DNA of 64,000 bases, taken from the NCBI GenBank assembly GCA_021776785.1, contig JAJFFF010000051.1, forward strand, positions 62,001 to 126,000. Reading direction: 5' to 3'. The notes under the pieces were generated by a model. That model did not search any database and was not told where the DNA came from. It saw only the letters and a list, made by a program, of their open reading frames with translations. Below are positions 17,371-26,792 of the stretch, in pieces. The position numbers were made by a program, and so were the translations under genes. The first letter of the stretch is position 1. Every line of letters begins with the position of its first letter. Origin of the DNA: Planctomycetota bacterium (GTDB lineage Bacteria > Planctomycetota > PLA2).

Positions 17371-17469
17371 GTTGCGACCGCCCGCCCGCGACCACCACCG
17401 TTCGCGCCCCGTCGGGATTGGGTTCGGTTCGGCGGAGTGAATCGTCGCGCCGGCGGAGTCCGGTGGCCC

Positions 17470-17505
17470 AAAAAAAAGGAGCCGCCGGAGGGGGTCCGGC
17501 GGCTC
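17470..17505 (-). terminator. Intrinsic terminator of the EF-hand gene
   Basis: Read on the minus strand, GAGCCGCCGGA and TCCGGCGGCTC form an 11-bp perfect stem with a 5-base loop and are followed by CC and eight T residues. It stands about 55 bases after the stop codon of the EF-hand protein gene. Confidence 0.9.
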
Positions 17506-17558
17506 ATCGCATGCTCGATTGCTCGTGCATGATTCATGGGTTGTCTTAAAGCGGTGGG

Positions 17559-18641
17559 CTACTTGATCTTTTTCTTTTTCTTGCCGCCGCCTTCGCGACG
17601 ACCACCGCCCATGGAACCCATCTCGTCCGCCGTGATGTAGCCATCACCGTCCTGGTCGAGGCGGTCCCAGTTCTCCAACATGCGATCGGGCGCCTCTTCA
17701 ATCGAGACCTTGCCGTCGCCGTCTTTGTCAAGGCGTTCGATCATGCCGGCCACGGCGTGGCGCCGCGCGACGGCCATGACTTCCGACATCGCCACTTTGC
17801 CGTCCTTGTTTTTGTCCAGGGCGAGGAGGGCTGCCGGCGCGTTCTTGATCTCGTCCGCCGAAAGCGAACCGTTCTTGTCAACGTCCAGCGTCATCGCGAT
17901 CGGGTCGCCGCCGCGTCCGCGACGCGCCCGGCCGCCACGACCATTGCGTCCGCCGCGGCCTTTGCCACCATCTTGGGGTCCGGCTTTGGGGGCATCGGCG
18001 CCGTCCGCACCGTCCGCGCCATTCGCGCCCGGAGGGCCACCGCCGTCGGCGCCATCCGCACCGCGTCGACCGTCGCGTCCGCGCCGCATCCGCTCCATCA
18101 ACGCCTTTTGCTCTTCGGCGTCAATAAAGCCATCGCTGTTGGCGTCGATGTCGTCAAAACGCTCGCGCATGCGCTCTGGCGCTTCGTCTTTGCTGATCTT
18201 GCCGTCGCCGTCTTTGTCCAAACGGCTCATCGGGTTGCCGCCGCGACCACCGCGACCACCACGCTCGCCGCGTTCGCCGCGACGCATGCCGAACTCGTCG
18301 GCCGTCAGTTGACCGTCCTCATTTTTGTCCAGTGACAAAAGTGCTTTGGACGAATTCGTCAATTCTTCGGCGGAGAAGTTGCGGTCCTTGTCCGTATCGA
18401 TGGCCGCGAACAGTTTGCTCGGCGCGCGCTCACCGCGACGCCCGCGTTTGCCGGCCTTGCCCGCGTTTCCGGGCTTGTCGCCATCGGTCTTTTGGGTGTC
18501 GGTCTTTGCGGTGTCAGGCTTATCGGTAGGCTTCGGGTCGCCCATCGGCGCTTCATTTTCATCGCCTGCGTACGCCGGGACCGTGAGTGCCACCAGGGCG
18601 GCGGCCGCGCCGCACCGGCGCAAAAAAATGGAGATGTTCAT
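17559..18641 (-). CDS. Secreted EF-hand protein with eight calcium-binding loops
   Basis: A 360-residue protein from the ATG at 18641, preceded by AAGGAAA. After a signal peptide (cleavage near AYA-G) and a Lys/Asp/Thr-rich linker come four EF-hand loops (DTDKDRNFSAEE, DKNEDGQLTADE, DKDGDGKISKDE, DANSDGFIDAEE). A Gly/Ala/Asp/Arg-rich spacer follows, then four more (DVDKNGSLSADE, DKNKDGKVAMSE, DKDGDGKVSIEE, DQDGDGYITADE), and a poly-Lys tail (KKKKKIK). Canonical Asp/Gly/Glu positions are kept, so calcium binding is likely. Multi-EF-hand exported proteins are abundant in Planctomycetota. The role is probably structural or in calcium storage. Confidence 0.9.
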   Translation of the reverse strand: MNISIFLRRCGAAAALVALTVPAYAGDENEAPMGDPKPTDKPDTAKTDTQKTDGDKPGNAGKAGKRGRRGERAPSKLFAAIDTDKDRNFSAEELTNSSKALLSLDKNEDGQLTADEFGMRRGERGERGGRGGRGGNPMSRLDKDGDGKISKDEAPERMRERFDDIDANSDGFIDAEEQKALMERMRRGRDGRRGADGADGGGPPGANGADGADGADAPKAGPQDGGKGRGGRNGRGGRARRGRGGDPIAMTLDVDKNGSLSADEIKNAPAALLALDKNKDGKVAMSEVMAVARRHAVAGMIERLDKDGDGKVSIEEAPDRMLENWDRLDQDGDGYITADEMGSMGGGRREGGGKKKKKIK

Positions 18642-18823
18642 TAGTTTTTCCTTCTTGGGACGACGCCGATCCGGCGCCACGTTCATTCCAACCCGAGCCG
18701 CTTCGGCGTGTTTCGGTTTTTTCGGATCGGCGGCTTCGGCGGGGGCGCCCGAAATTCTTCGACTCTGGACCCAGGCGGGGAGCGGCAGGGTGTACCCTTG
18801 GCCAAGCGAACGAAAGGGAAGTC

Positions 18824-21800
18824 ATGGCTCGTTGGATATTAGTTTTTGCCCTGTTGATCGGGCTTCCGAGCTTGGCGCGTGCGGGCGACCCCATTCGGTT
18901 TGACCAGCTCAAGCTGCTTGTGCAAACCGGAACCGCCGAGGGCGATCTGTTGCGCCTCATCCAAGAGGCGGAGAGCATCGAAATCTCGCCGCGCGGAATC
19001 GTCGAGCTCAAGAAATTGGGCGCGACGGAGGCGGTGATTGCGGCCCTGCGCGAGAAGCGCTCCCGCGGCCCGCAGTTTGGGATCAGTGCCGTCCTGAAAA
19101 TGTTGCAGGGCGGGATGAAGCCAGACCAGGTCGTGGAAAAGATCATCGCCGAGGGCTTGCGCGTCCAGTTGACGGTGCAGGACAAGCTTCGTTTGGCCCA
19201 GGTCGGCGCCAACGCGGATGTCGTGCGCGCGCTCGAAGGCAACTACGTCTATCCCGGGTTCGCGAGCTTCGTTCCCGACCACCGCTTGTTCACGGTGCAG
19301 CACCCCAAGGATTGGGTCGCCTCGTCGTTTTATACGGGCGAAGGGTTCAAAGTTGTTTTGAGTCCCAAGCGCGTGCTCGCCGCCAACGACTTCCACTTCG
19401 GCTTTCAGGTGCAGGTCTACAACATCGGCGCATCGCATTCCGCGCGCCGCTTTGGCGTCTATGAATCGTGGATGAAGCGGTACGCCGGGTTCGTGCAGCA
19501 AAACAAAAAATTCGAGATGCAGCCGGTGTTTGGGCTCTTGGGGTTGCCGCAAAAAACGACGTTGAGCGGCAAGGAAGCCGTGCGCCAGCAATTTTTCGTG
19601 AAGATGAACAACAAGGCGTGTCGCGAACTCCTTCTCGAAACGATGGACGAGGAGATGTTGTTCTTCATCGAGGCGGTCGCGCCGCGCGATGAGTTCGAAA
19701 AGTATCTCGCGACATTCGAAAAGATGCTGCGCACGTTTCGCACGACGCCGCGCGGATCGCCGCTCCCGCGTTTGGCGACCCCGATTCCGACGACCCAGCT
19801 CGTGGACCGGTGCCGTGAGTCCGTCGTGCAGGTGCGCGCCATCAAGACGGGCAAGGGCGTCGGCTCGGGCACGGGATTTTTCTGCCGCGAAGACGGATAC
19901 GTGCTGACGAATCACCACGTCATCTGCATGAAGTCGGATCACCGCGATTGCACGTCGCTCAGCCGCATGGATCTCGCGGACCGGTTCGAGTTGGTTTGGG
20001 ATCAAACGGTCGGGCCGAAGGCGCCGGGCCAAAAACATCGCCGCGTCCAGGCCGAGTTGGTGGCGACCGTCCACCTCACGCGGCCCCGCGTCGATCTCGC
20101 GTTGCTCAAAGCGGCGCCGCAATCGACGCCGTACCGCGCGCTCTCGCTTTCGCGCGTGGGCGTGAGCAAGCCTACGGGGCTCGTTCGTGAAGGCGATCCC
20201 GTGCTGGCGTTGGGCTTTCCGCTACCCGGTCGCATTGGTATCGGACGCATGACGGCGACGACGGGCGATCTCGCGACGCTGAGCTATTACGCGAGCGGCC
20301 TGGGCGACGACCAGCAGTTGGATTACCTGCGCATGCGGCTCGTGATCAACAAGGGCAACAGTGGCGGTCCGCTCCTCAACCGTGCGACCGGCGCGGTGGT
20401 TGGCCTCAACACGTGGACCGAGATCGCCGTGAAGGGCGAGTCCGGCGTCGTCGGTGAGAAACTCGGGTACTCGAGCGCGACCGCCATCGACTACGTGCAT
20501 CGCTACTTTCCACAGATTCTGTACTACCCGCTCCACAAGGAGATCGAGCCGGCCGCGCATGTGGACCTCGCGAAGATGTTGATCAACCGCGATCAGATCC
20601 GCGCCGCCGATAACGAGATTTTGCTCGCGCGCCGCAAGATCAAACGACTCTCGCGACCGCAGCAGGCGGACCTCTACTACCAGCTCTACCGGCTGTGGTC
20701 GAAAGTAAACGACACGACGGAAGCCATGAAGGCTCTCGCGAAATCGTTGGAGCTTCGGCCGAAACATTTTCAAACGTTGGTCGAGATGGCGTATAGCCTT
20801 CCGGCGGCGCAAGCGGATCGATCCGTCGGATTCATCGAGCGGGCGATCCGTGCGGAGCCCGACAACTGGGTCGGCTATTACCACCGCGCCAATTTCTTGG
20901 GTCGTGTCAAGCGCCACGCCGAGGCCCTCCAAGTGCTCGCCGAAACGGAGAAGAAATTCGCGGTCGGCAACGAAGCTTCGTTTCACAAGCTACGCGGCTC
21001 GTTGTGCTTTGCGCTCCGGCAGTGGGAGGAGGGCAAGAACGCCTACGGCGAAGCGCTTCGTCTCGACGGAACCGATCGCGAGGCGCGACTCGGCATGGCG
21101 AGTTACTACGTTTCCAAAAAGGAAACGGCCGGTGCCGCGCTCGAGTACGGGCGCATCGTGGCGGACTTTCCCAATGACGCCGTCGTTCGCGAGCGATACG
21201 GGCGTTTTCTGCGCAGCGTGAAGGGGCGCGAAGCCGAAGGCGTCAAAGAGCTACGGCGGTCGGTGTTGATGACGCTCCAAACGGGTGGGCGTCCCAACCC
21301 CGGACTCCTGCGCGACCTCTCCCAATGGATGCGCAGCGATCCCAAGATGCTGTCCGAAAGTCGCGCGCTCGCCATGCTGCTCTATCGCAAGTGGCCGGGT
21401 TGGCGCGCGAGCGCTCATTTCCAGCTCTCGAGCTGTTGGGGCTTAGCGAAACAACCCGGGTTGGCCGCCGCCCACCTTGCGGCCTGGAGCAAGGGCACAG
21501 CGTCGCGGCCGTTGCTGCTCCAAGACGTAAGGGCCATGGCGCAGGCGCGGTATCCCGACGACCTCGCCGGCGATGTGTTGGACCGCAGTGCGCTTGGGTT
21601 CACCGTCGACAAAGCAGCGATCGCATCGCTTCAAAAAGCGGGCCTGCAGCGGTCGCTCCTGATGAAGTGTTTTTATCGTTCGATCCATGATCAGACGCAA
21701 GGCAGCGGGGCACTCGCGCCGCTGGTGGAATGGAAGTTCACGACCAAGACCATTGACAAGACGGTCGCCGCGAATGCGCGGTCCGGCATGGAGTTAAAGA

Positions 21801-22387
21801 ACACCGCGCCGTTTCCGCTCAGCGGCATCCGCGTCCGACGCATCTACAAAGACAAAGACAAAAAGGTGCTCTACACCAACGACGCGGACTTCGGTCTGCC
21901 CGATGGTTACCTCGCTCCCGGTGCCAAGGCGAGAATCTGGTCGAACTACCACAGTTGGAGCTTTCTCAAGACCAAGGTGGGCGACGTCAACAAGATCCAG
22001 TGGTACGAGATCAAGTTCATCTCGGCCAGGAGCGCCTTGTTCATCAACCGCATCGGGCTCACGAGTCGCGGAGCGTCCAGCGCTGTCATCGGCATCGTCA
22101 AAAACACGAACGCGTTTCCGGTCAAAAACGTCTGGGTGCGCGGAACGTACCTCTACAACAAGGGCAAAACGCCGTTCTATGTGGCAACAGGCAAAAACAA
22201 AGGGCAAAAGGCCGAGTCGCGCAAGTTGATCGCACGCATCGAGCCGAACAAGACGCATGAGGTGACGTTTAAGGCGGATCGGGCGACGCTTCAAGGTCTG
22301 GGTGTGGCGGCCAACGTCATCACGGGCAAGCGCGTGTTCGTCACCATGAAGCTGTTGGACGCCGAACTCGTCGTGGCGAAACGCTAA
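18824..22387 (+). CDS. Secreted trypsin-like protease with TPR repeats
   Basis: A 1187-residue protein from the ATG at 18824, behind AAGGGAAG. It has a signal peptide (cleavage near ARA-G). An N-terminal domain precedes an S1C/HtrA-type protease from about residue 335 to 545, with GSGTGFFCREDGYVLTNHHV (His365), VDLALLK (Asp424) and NKGNSGGPLLN (Ser513), so the triad is intact. Residues about 580-925 are TPR-like helical repeats (KSLELRPKHFQTLVEMAYSL). The last 220 residues are beta-rich and may be two Ig-like modules. No PDZ domain is seen. A role in periplasmic or surface protein processing, with partner binding by the TPRs, is inferred. Confidence 0.88.
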   Translation: MARWILVFALLIGLPSLARAGDPIRFDQLKLLVQTGTAEGDLLRLIQEAESIEISPRGIVELKKLGATEAVIAALREKRSRGPQFGISAVLKMLQGGMKPDQVVEKIIAEGLRVQLTVQDKLRLAQVGANADVVRALEGNYVYPGFASFVPDHRLFTVQHPKDWVASSFYTGEGFKVVLSPKRVLAANDFHFGFQVQVYNIGASHSARRFGVYESWMKRYAGFVQQNKKFEMQPVFGLLGLPQKTTLSGKEAVRQQFFVKMNNKACRELLLETMDEEMLFFIEAVAPRDEFEKYLATFEKMLRTFRTTPRGSPLPRLATPIPTTQLVDRCRESVVQVRAIKTGKGVGSGTGFFCREDGYVLTNHHVICMKSDHRDCTSLSRMDLADRFELVWDQTVGPKAPGQKHRRVQAELVATVHLTRPRVDLALLKAAPQSTPYRALSLSRVGVSKPTGLVREGDPVLALGFPLPGRIGIGRMTATTGDLATLSYYASGLGDDQQLDYLRMRLVINKGNSGGPLLNRATGAVVGLNTWTEIAVKGESGVVGEKLGYSSATAIDYVHRYFPQILYYPLHKEIEPAAHVDLAKMLINRDQIRAADNEILLARRKIKRLSRPQQADLYYQLYRLWSKVNDTTEAMKALAKSLELRPKHFQTLVEMAYSLPAAQADRSVGFIERAIRAEPDNWVGYYHRANFLGRVKRHAEALQVLAETEKKFAVGNEASFHKLRGSLCFALRQWEEGKNAYGEALRLDGTDREARLGMASYYVSKKETAGAALEYGRIVADFPNDAVVRERYGRFLRSVKGREAEGVKELRRSVLMTLQTGGRPNPGLLRDLSQWMRSDPKMLSESRALAMLLYRKWPGWRASAHFQLSSCWGLAKQPGLAAAHLAAWSKGTASRPLLLQDVRAMAQARYPDDLAGDVLDRSALGFTVDKAAIASLQKAGLQRSLLMKCFYRSIHDQTQGSGALAPLVEWKFTTKTIDKTVAANARSGMELKNTAPFPLSGIRVRRIYKDKDKKVLYTNDADFGLPDGYLAPGAKARIWSNYHSWSFLKTKVGDVNKIQWYEIKFISARSALFINRIGLTSRGASSAVIGIVKNTNAFPVKNVWVRGTYLYNKGKTPFYVATGKNKGQKAESRKLIARIEPNKTHEVTFKADRATLQGLGVAANVITGKRVFVTMKLLDAELVVAKR

Positions 22388-22421
22388 AGCCTGAGTTCGG
22401 AACCCACGCGTCCGCCGTAGT

Positions 22422-22453
22422 GCACCGGAGCCCGCCGACGCGGACTCCGGTGC
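22422..22453. terminator. Hairpin between convergent genes
   Basis: GCACCGGAG (22422-22430) pairs with CTCCGGTGC (22445-22453) around a 14-base loop, 35 bases after the protease stop codon and before the stop of the convergent lipoprotein gene. No T-run follows, so it is a weak bidirectional terminator candidate. Confidence 0.45.
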
Positions 22454-22498
22454 CTTGCCACGGCGCCGAACGCAGTGACAAAGAATGCGACTCTACGT

Positions 22499-23251
22499 TT
22501 AGAAGTCGGCGACGGGAATGTCGCCCTCGTCAATGGTCTGATCGAGCGCGTCGACTTCGACGTGAATGACCTCGCCGCGACCGATGATGTCGACGTCGGC
22601 ATCAAACGCGAAGTCCGGGATGTCGATGAGCCCGCGGATGGATCCGCTGGCGTTTTCTGCAGTCGACGTCTCGACATCGACCCGCAGCGTGAACGCCGAA
22701 GCGGTGAGCTCGGCGGTGTAGCCACCATGGTCGATCGAAAACGTACCGTCGGTGATGATGTCTTCTTTGCCGGGAGCCGCGGCGCGATCGTACGACGTTG
22801 TGAACGACGCAACGAACGTCATCGGCACGCCTTTGCGGGTCAGCCCGTCAAAATCGACCGTGATCTCGGCGGTGAGCAATTCGGTCGTCGATAGGTCCGT
22901 CTCGAACGGATTGATCGCAACGCCGTCTTGCACAATGCGGAACGTCACCAGCAGCTCGCCGTCGCCGCCCGGAAGGTCGGCGCCAACGTACTCCATGGTC
23001 CCGGTCCAGTTATTCTCCGCCGCCGGGGCGGTGAACGTCAGAGCATCGTCGGTCTCCAACTCGCCATTCGCGAGATCAACCGCGAACTCTTCCAAATCGT
23101 TAAATGCTTCGAGTACGGCGGTGTAGTTGTCTGCTACCGCTTGGAGCTCCTCGTCCGACAAAGTGACTTTGTCGAAAACTTGCTCAAACGCTCCGCACCC
23201 GATCGATCCAAATAGAAGGGCGCATACGCCCATAACACGCAGGGAATTCAT
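22499..23251 (-). CDS. Lipoprotein, beta-rich, unknown function
   Basis: A 250-residue protein with a clear lipobox (GSIGC, Cys19) and a purine-rich ribosome site (GAGGTAAGAGAG) upstream. After a short helical region (TLSDEELQAVADNYTAVLEA) the sequence is an acidic beta-rich domain with alternating hydrophobic strands (LTAEITVDFDGLTRKG, TAELTASAFTLRVDVET). I do not recognise the family. It is likely anchored to the outer or inner membrane. Confidence 0.75.
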   Translation of the reverse strand: MNSLRVMGVCALLFGSIGCGAFEQVFDKVTLSDEELQAVADNYTAVLEAFNDLEEFAVDLANGELETDDALTFTAPAAENNWTGTMEYVGADLPGGDGELLVTFRIVQDGVAINPFETDLSTTELLTAEITVDFDGLTRKGVPMTFVASFTTSYDRAAAPGKEDIITDGTFSIDHGGYTAELTASAFTLRVDVETSTAENASGSIRGLIDIPDFAFDADVDIIGRGEVIHVEVDALDQTIDEGDIPVADF

Positions 23252-23386
23252 CTCTCTTACCTCAACCCCGCGCTAGCCTCACCTCACGCGCGCGATGAAA
23301 AGGTACATCCCGTTCCAGGGACGGTCGACTTGGATTCGAATGCGGCGCTGTGTCTTTTCGGGACCGCGCGCCGCGTCGTTTGGGCG

Positions 23387-23965
23387 CTACGGATTCCAGT
23401 CTTCGTGAACGCTTGCTTTGTGCGCCCAATCACTTTCCGGACACTCGGCGATGAGCCGCAGCCACCGCGTCTTGAGCGCTGCCATGTCGCGTTTGCCCGC
23501 AATAAACAGGGCCACGCCGGCGTAGTACCCCGCCTCGGGCGCGAGGCGCGTCGTCTCGGCCGCTACCGATTCGAAAAGTTCGATCGCATTGTCGAAACGC
23601 CAACGCCCGAGCTCGTAGTGCGCGCGCGCCACGGTCAGCTCCGCCAAAAAATCGGTGGAGCTATACCAACCGACGCTGCGCCGAATCTCGCGGCCCTTGT
23701 TGTCGGTGTAGCGAAAGGTCGGCGCCCAGGGCACGGCGACGCCGCCGGCGGCTTCTTTGAAGTCGAGGTTTTTTTCGGTGAGGCAGAGCCGGTAGCCGCT
23801 AAAGCTCGCCGTCAACGCGGCATCGACGGCGGGATCAGGACACGTCACGGTGTCCATGCGGTGGCAACCGAGTCAGCCCGGCGCCCAAAAGAACGAAAGA
23901 AGGATCGTGCTCGAGTCGGCGGCGGCGGCGCGCGCTTCCGTGAGGTCTGTGTGCCACGCAAACAT
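23387..23965 (-). CDS. Thioredoxin-family selenoprotein (in-frame TGA read as selenocysteine)
   Basis: Read through a single in-frame TGA (23875-23873, codon 31) this is a 192-residue protein from the ATG at 23965. The segment reads LLSFFWAPG-U-LGCHRMDTVTCPDPAV, so the TGA takes the first Cys of a thioredoxin C-x-x-C motif (U31-L-G-C34). Strand, motif, helix and a cis-proline (GGVAVPWAPTF) follow in thioredoxin order. A TPR-like tail (FLAELTVARAHYELGRWRFD) ends CPESDWAHKASV. Planctomycetota and delta-proteobacteria are known to carry a thioredoxin-family (seleno)protein with this architecture. A SECIS-like hairpin follows the TGA. TACCCT at 23978-23973 stands seven bases before the ATG. Alternative: a nonsense-mutated pseudogene, which fits less well because coding texture is intact on both sides. 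Confidence 0.8.
23838..23855 (-). promoter_or_regulatory. Bacterial SECIS-like hairpin
   Basis: On the minus strand GGACAC-CGTGAC-GTGTCC forms a perfect 6-bp stem with a 6-base loop, starting 17 bases after the in-frame TGA. The loop starts 23 bases after the TGA and has G at its second position followed by U. Bacterial SECIS elements lie within the coding sequence directly after the UGA with a G in the first two loop positions, so position, stem and loop fit. It was judged by eye; no folding energy was computed. Confidence 0.65.
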
Positions 23966-24094
23966 GCCTCGTAGGGTAGCGTCTTTGCCCGTCGGCCCGC
24001 CGGTCATTGTGAAATCGTGGGCGCGTCCGGGGGAAAGAGACGGGGACGCCGCAAGCGCAGCCCGCTCCGGCGACGGATTCCTTATGATCTCGTC

Positions 24095-25621
24095 ATGCTC
24101 CGCCTCGTATTGCTCGCGACTCTCCTGATCGTCTGTGTTCCGGCGACCGCCGAAGACAAAAAGGCCTCCAAAAAAGTTCCTCTGCCTCCTCCGGTGCGAC
24201 GTGCCGCCACGCTGACGATGAACGCGGTCCCGTTGCACTACGACGTGACGGCGGGTCCGATGGAGTTGACGAGCGAGGACGGCTCGGTCACCGGCCGCGT
24301 GTTTTACACCGCGTACGTCAAGAAGGGGGCGGCACTCGCCACGCGTCCCGTGACGTTTGTGTTTAACGGTGGTCCCGGCTCGGCGTCAGTGTGGCTGCAC
24401 GTCGGAACGATTGGACCGCGGCGCGTGGCGATGAGCGATCACGGCGAGCCGCTGCCGCCGCCCGCGCGTCTGGTGGACAACGCCGAGTCCTGGTTGGACC
24501 TTACCGACCTGGTGTTTATCGACCCGATCGGAACGGGGTACAGCCGCCCCGCCAAGGGACACAAGCAGAGCGAGTTTTCGGGACTCAACGAGGACACCCG
24601 TTCGGTGGCCGAATTCATCCGCCGCTACACCGTGAAAAACGGCCGGTGGCAATCGCCCAAGTTCGTGGCGGGCGAGTCGTACGGCACCACGCGCGCGGCC
24701 AGTCTCTCCGGCTACCTCCAAGATAAGTTTGGGATGTACCTAAACGGTGTGATCTTGATCTCCGCCGTCCTTAACTTCCAGACGATTCGATTCGGGCTCG
24801 GCAACGATTTGCCGTACGCGCTGTACTTCCCCGGCTACGCGGCGACCGCGCATTACCACAAGCAACTCGACCAAGAGAGCCAAGCGATGGCCCTGCCGGA
24901 GTTTCTCAAAAAGGTCGAGCACTGGGTCTTGAACGAATACGTCGTCGCGTTGGCGAAAGGCTCCGCGCTCAAGGGGGCGGACCGCGCGCGGGTGGCACAG
25001 ACGATGGCTTCGTTCACCGGACTCACGCGGCAGTTCGTGCTGCGCAACAACTTGCGCCTTTCGCTCGGACGGTTCGCAACCGAACTCCTGCGCGATCAAT
25101 CCCGCACCGTGGGGCGGTTCGACAGCCGCCTCAAAGGCATCAACCGCAATGACGCGAGTATGCGCACCGACTACGATCCGAGCATGGCGGCGATCAACGG
25201 ACCGTTCGCGACCGCGATCAAGCACTACCTTCGGCAGGAGCTTCGCTACGAGACCGACCTCCCGTACGAAACCTTGTCGGGTCGTGTCCACCCGTGGCCT
25301 TACCCGCAAGGGCGATACGTAAACGTGGCCGATACGCTTCGCTCTGCGATGACGAAAAATCGCCATCTCCGCGTGCTCATTGCGAGTGGCTACTACGACC
25401 TCGCCACGCCGTACTTTGCGACCGACTACACGGTGCGCCATCTCGGTCTGGCGCCCGAGTTGGCCGATCACGTGACCACGAGCTACTACGAAGCCGGGCA
25501 CATGATGTACATCCACGCTCCGTCGCGCGTTCAACTCAAGCGCGATGTCGCCGCGTTTTACAAAAACACGCTGAACGTGGCGCAAGGCACGGCGCCGAAG
25601 TCAAACCCCAAGAAGAAATAG
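24095..25621 (+). CDS. Serine carboxypeptidase-like S10 family peptidase
   Basis: A 508-residue protein from the ATG at 24095, with TATGAT six bases upstream. It has a signal peptide (cleavage near ATA-E). The S10 fold is clear: VTFVFNGGPGSASVWLHVG (oxyanion region), WLDLTDLVFIDPIGTGYSRP, the nucleophile in AGESYGTTRAA (Ser near 195), Asp in GYYDLATPY (near 435) and His in EAGHMMYIH (near 469). The product is probably a periplasmic or extracellular carboxypeptidase. It diverges from the selenoprotein gene, and the two starts are 129 bases apart. Confidence 0.9.
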   Translation: MLRLVLLATLLIVCVPATAEDKKASKKVPLPPPVRRAATLTMNAVPLHYDVTAGPMELTSEDGSVTGRVFYTAYVKKGAALATRPVTFVFNGGPGSASVWLHVGTIGPRRVAMSDHGEPLPPPARLVDNAESWLDLTDLVFIDPIGTGYSRPAKGHKQSEFSGLNEDTRSVAEFIRRYTVKNGRWQSPKFVAGESYGTTRAASLSGYLQDKFGMYLNGVILISAVLNFQTIRFGLGNDLPYALYFPGYAATAHYHKQLDQESQAMALPEFLKKVEHWVLNEYVVALAKGSALKGADRARVAQTMASFTGLTRQFVLRNNLRLSLGRFATELLRDQSRTVGRFDSRLKGINRNDASMRTDYDPSMAAINGPFATAIKHYLRQELRYETDLPYETLSGRVHPWPYPQGRYVNVADTLRSAMTKNRHLRVLIASGYYDLATPYFATDYTVRHLGLAPELADHVTTSYYEAGHMMYIHAPSRVQLKRDVAAFYKNTLNVAQGTAPKSNPKKK

Positions 25622-25685
25622 CAGCGGGAGACAGCAGCGGGAAACAGCGGCGGGAAACAGCGGCGGGGGATAGCGGCGGAAAGTC
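25621..25685. repeat. 13-bp tandem repeat, five units
   Basis: Units GCAGCGGGAGACA, GCAGCGGGAAACA, GCGGCGGGAAACA, GCGGCGGGGGATA and GCGGCGGAAAGTC follow each other directly after the peptidase stop codon. They are related but not identical, so the array is somewhat old. Confidence 0.8.
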
Positions 25686-26290
25686 GCGATGGAAGCCTGC
25701 GGCGAACGTCGCGGCGGAATGCACGGCGAGGAGAAGGTGGCGGCGGTCCCGAAGGACCACCGCCGAGCCACTTCCGATCGACAATCCTTACCTACCCGGG
25801 CGGTGAACGCCGTGGGTGGGTTGTTCCTCGTATCTGAATCTCAGGCGCGAGGCTTCTTGTAAGGGGCAGGAGGGGGTCGATCTAGGGAGATGGGCTACGC
25901 CGACGCCTTGATCGGGTCGGGTAAGGGAACGTAGAGCAAAGCTAGGGCCAAGCGCTTTTGTTGCGTCGAAACAACAAAGGCGGGCGTCGCGAACGATTTC
26001 GGGGTCCAACGCACCCTCGCGGTGTGCGGTTTGTGAAACGTTGGGCCGCCTCGCCGCCGCGCCGCCTCGTCGCCGCGCGCGCCCCGGTTGCAAACGCAGA
26101 TGCGGACGAGAGTTCTGGCGTCGGGGCGCGTCAAACGGAGGCCCAGCCAATCGCTAGGAGTTTGTTTTGGTGCTCCGATCGGTGTTTGCTGCATAATCCG
26201 GGGCTCATTCCAGCCCTGTGAGAGCGTTCCGGGTGCGCTGCATTCACGCTGGATAACCCCCCCTGTTTTGAGAGACGGCTACGTCTCCAT
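25686..26290. other. Non-coding stretch before mscL
   Basis: About 600 bases hold no convincing gene. Short reading frames on both strands are Arg/Pro-rich and carry no motif. A Rho-type or regulatory role cannot be assigned. The last part, with a C6 run near 26258, should contain the mscL promoter, but no clear -35/-10 pair is seen. Confidence 0.4.
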
Positions 26291-26317
26291 CTAAGTACCC
26301 GGAGGAGAAGAACGGAA

Positions 26318-26734
26318 ATGCTCAAAGAATTTAAAGCGTTCGCCATGCGCGGCAATGTCATGGACATGGCGGTCGGCATCATCATCGGTGCCGCATTCGG
26401 AAAGATCATCGCGTCGATGGTGGCCGATGTCCTCATGCCGCCGATCGGTCTGCTGATGGGTAAGGTTGACTTCTCACAGAAGTTCATCAACCTTGGCGAC
26501 GGTGACTTCGAAACGCTCAAGGCCGCCGAAGCCGCAGGTGCACCCGTGATGAAGTGGGGAAACTTCGTCAACCAGGTCATCAACTTCGTGATCGTCGCCT
26601 TTGCGATCTTCATGTTGATCCGCCTCATGAACAAGGCGAAGAAAAAAGAAGAAGAAGCGCCCGCCGCGCCCCCGGCGCCGAGCAAGGAAGAAGTCTTGCT
26701 CACCGAAATCCGCGACGCGCTGCGCGCCAAGTAG
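26318..26734 (+). CDS. mscL: Large-conductance mechanosensitive channel MscL
   Basis: A 138-residue protein with CCGGAGGAGAAGAACGGAA just before the ATG. The MscL pattern is plain: [20 protein letters not shown] (N-terminal helix and first TM), [20 protein letters not shown], a periplasmic loop, [20 protein letters not shown] (second TM) and a charged C-terminal helix with a [19 protein letters not shown] linker. It opens under membrane tension to release solutes during osmotic downshock. Length is typical. A terminator follows. Confidence 0.97.
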   Translation: MLKEFKAFAMRGNVMDMAVGIIIGAAFGKIIASMVADVLMPPIGLLMGKVDFSQKFINLGDGDFETLKAAEAAGAPVMKWGNFVNQVINFVIVAFAIFMLIRLMNKAKKKEEEAPAAPPAPSKEEVLLTEIRDALRAK

Positions 26735-26761
26735 TTCGCTCGTTCGAATTCGATCTCGAAG

Positions 26762-26792
26762 GGGTCCCGCTGTTACGGCGGGGCCCTTTTTT
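26762..26792 (+). terminator. Intrinsic terminator after mscL
   Basis: GGGTCCCGC (26762-26770) pairs with GCGGGGCCC (26778-26786) with one G-U pair around a loop of about seven bases, and a run of six T follows. It overlaps the end of the convergent radical SAM gene. Confidence 0.85.

Noticed and set aside
17470..17505. CRISPR-like or bidirectional element
   Set aside because: A single strong hairpin with a T-run on one strand only; an ordinary intrinsic terminator.
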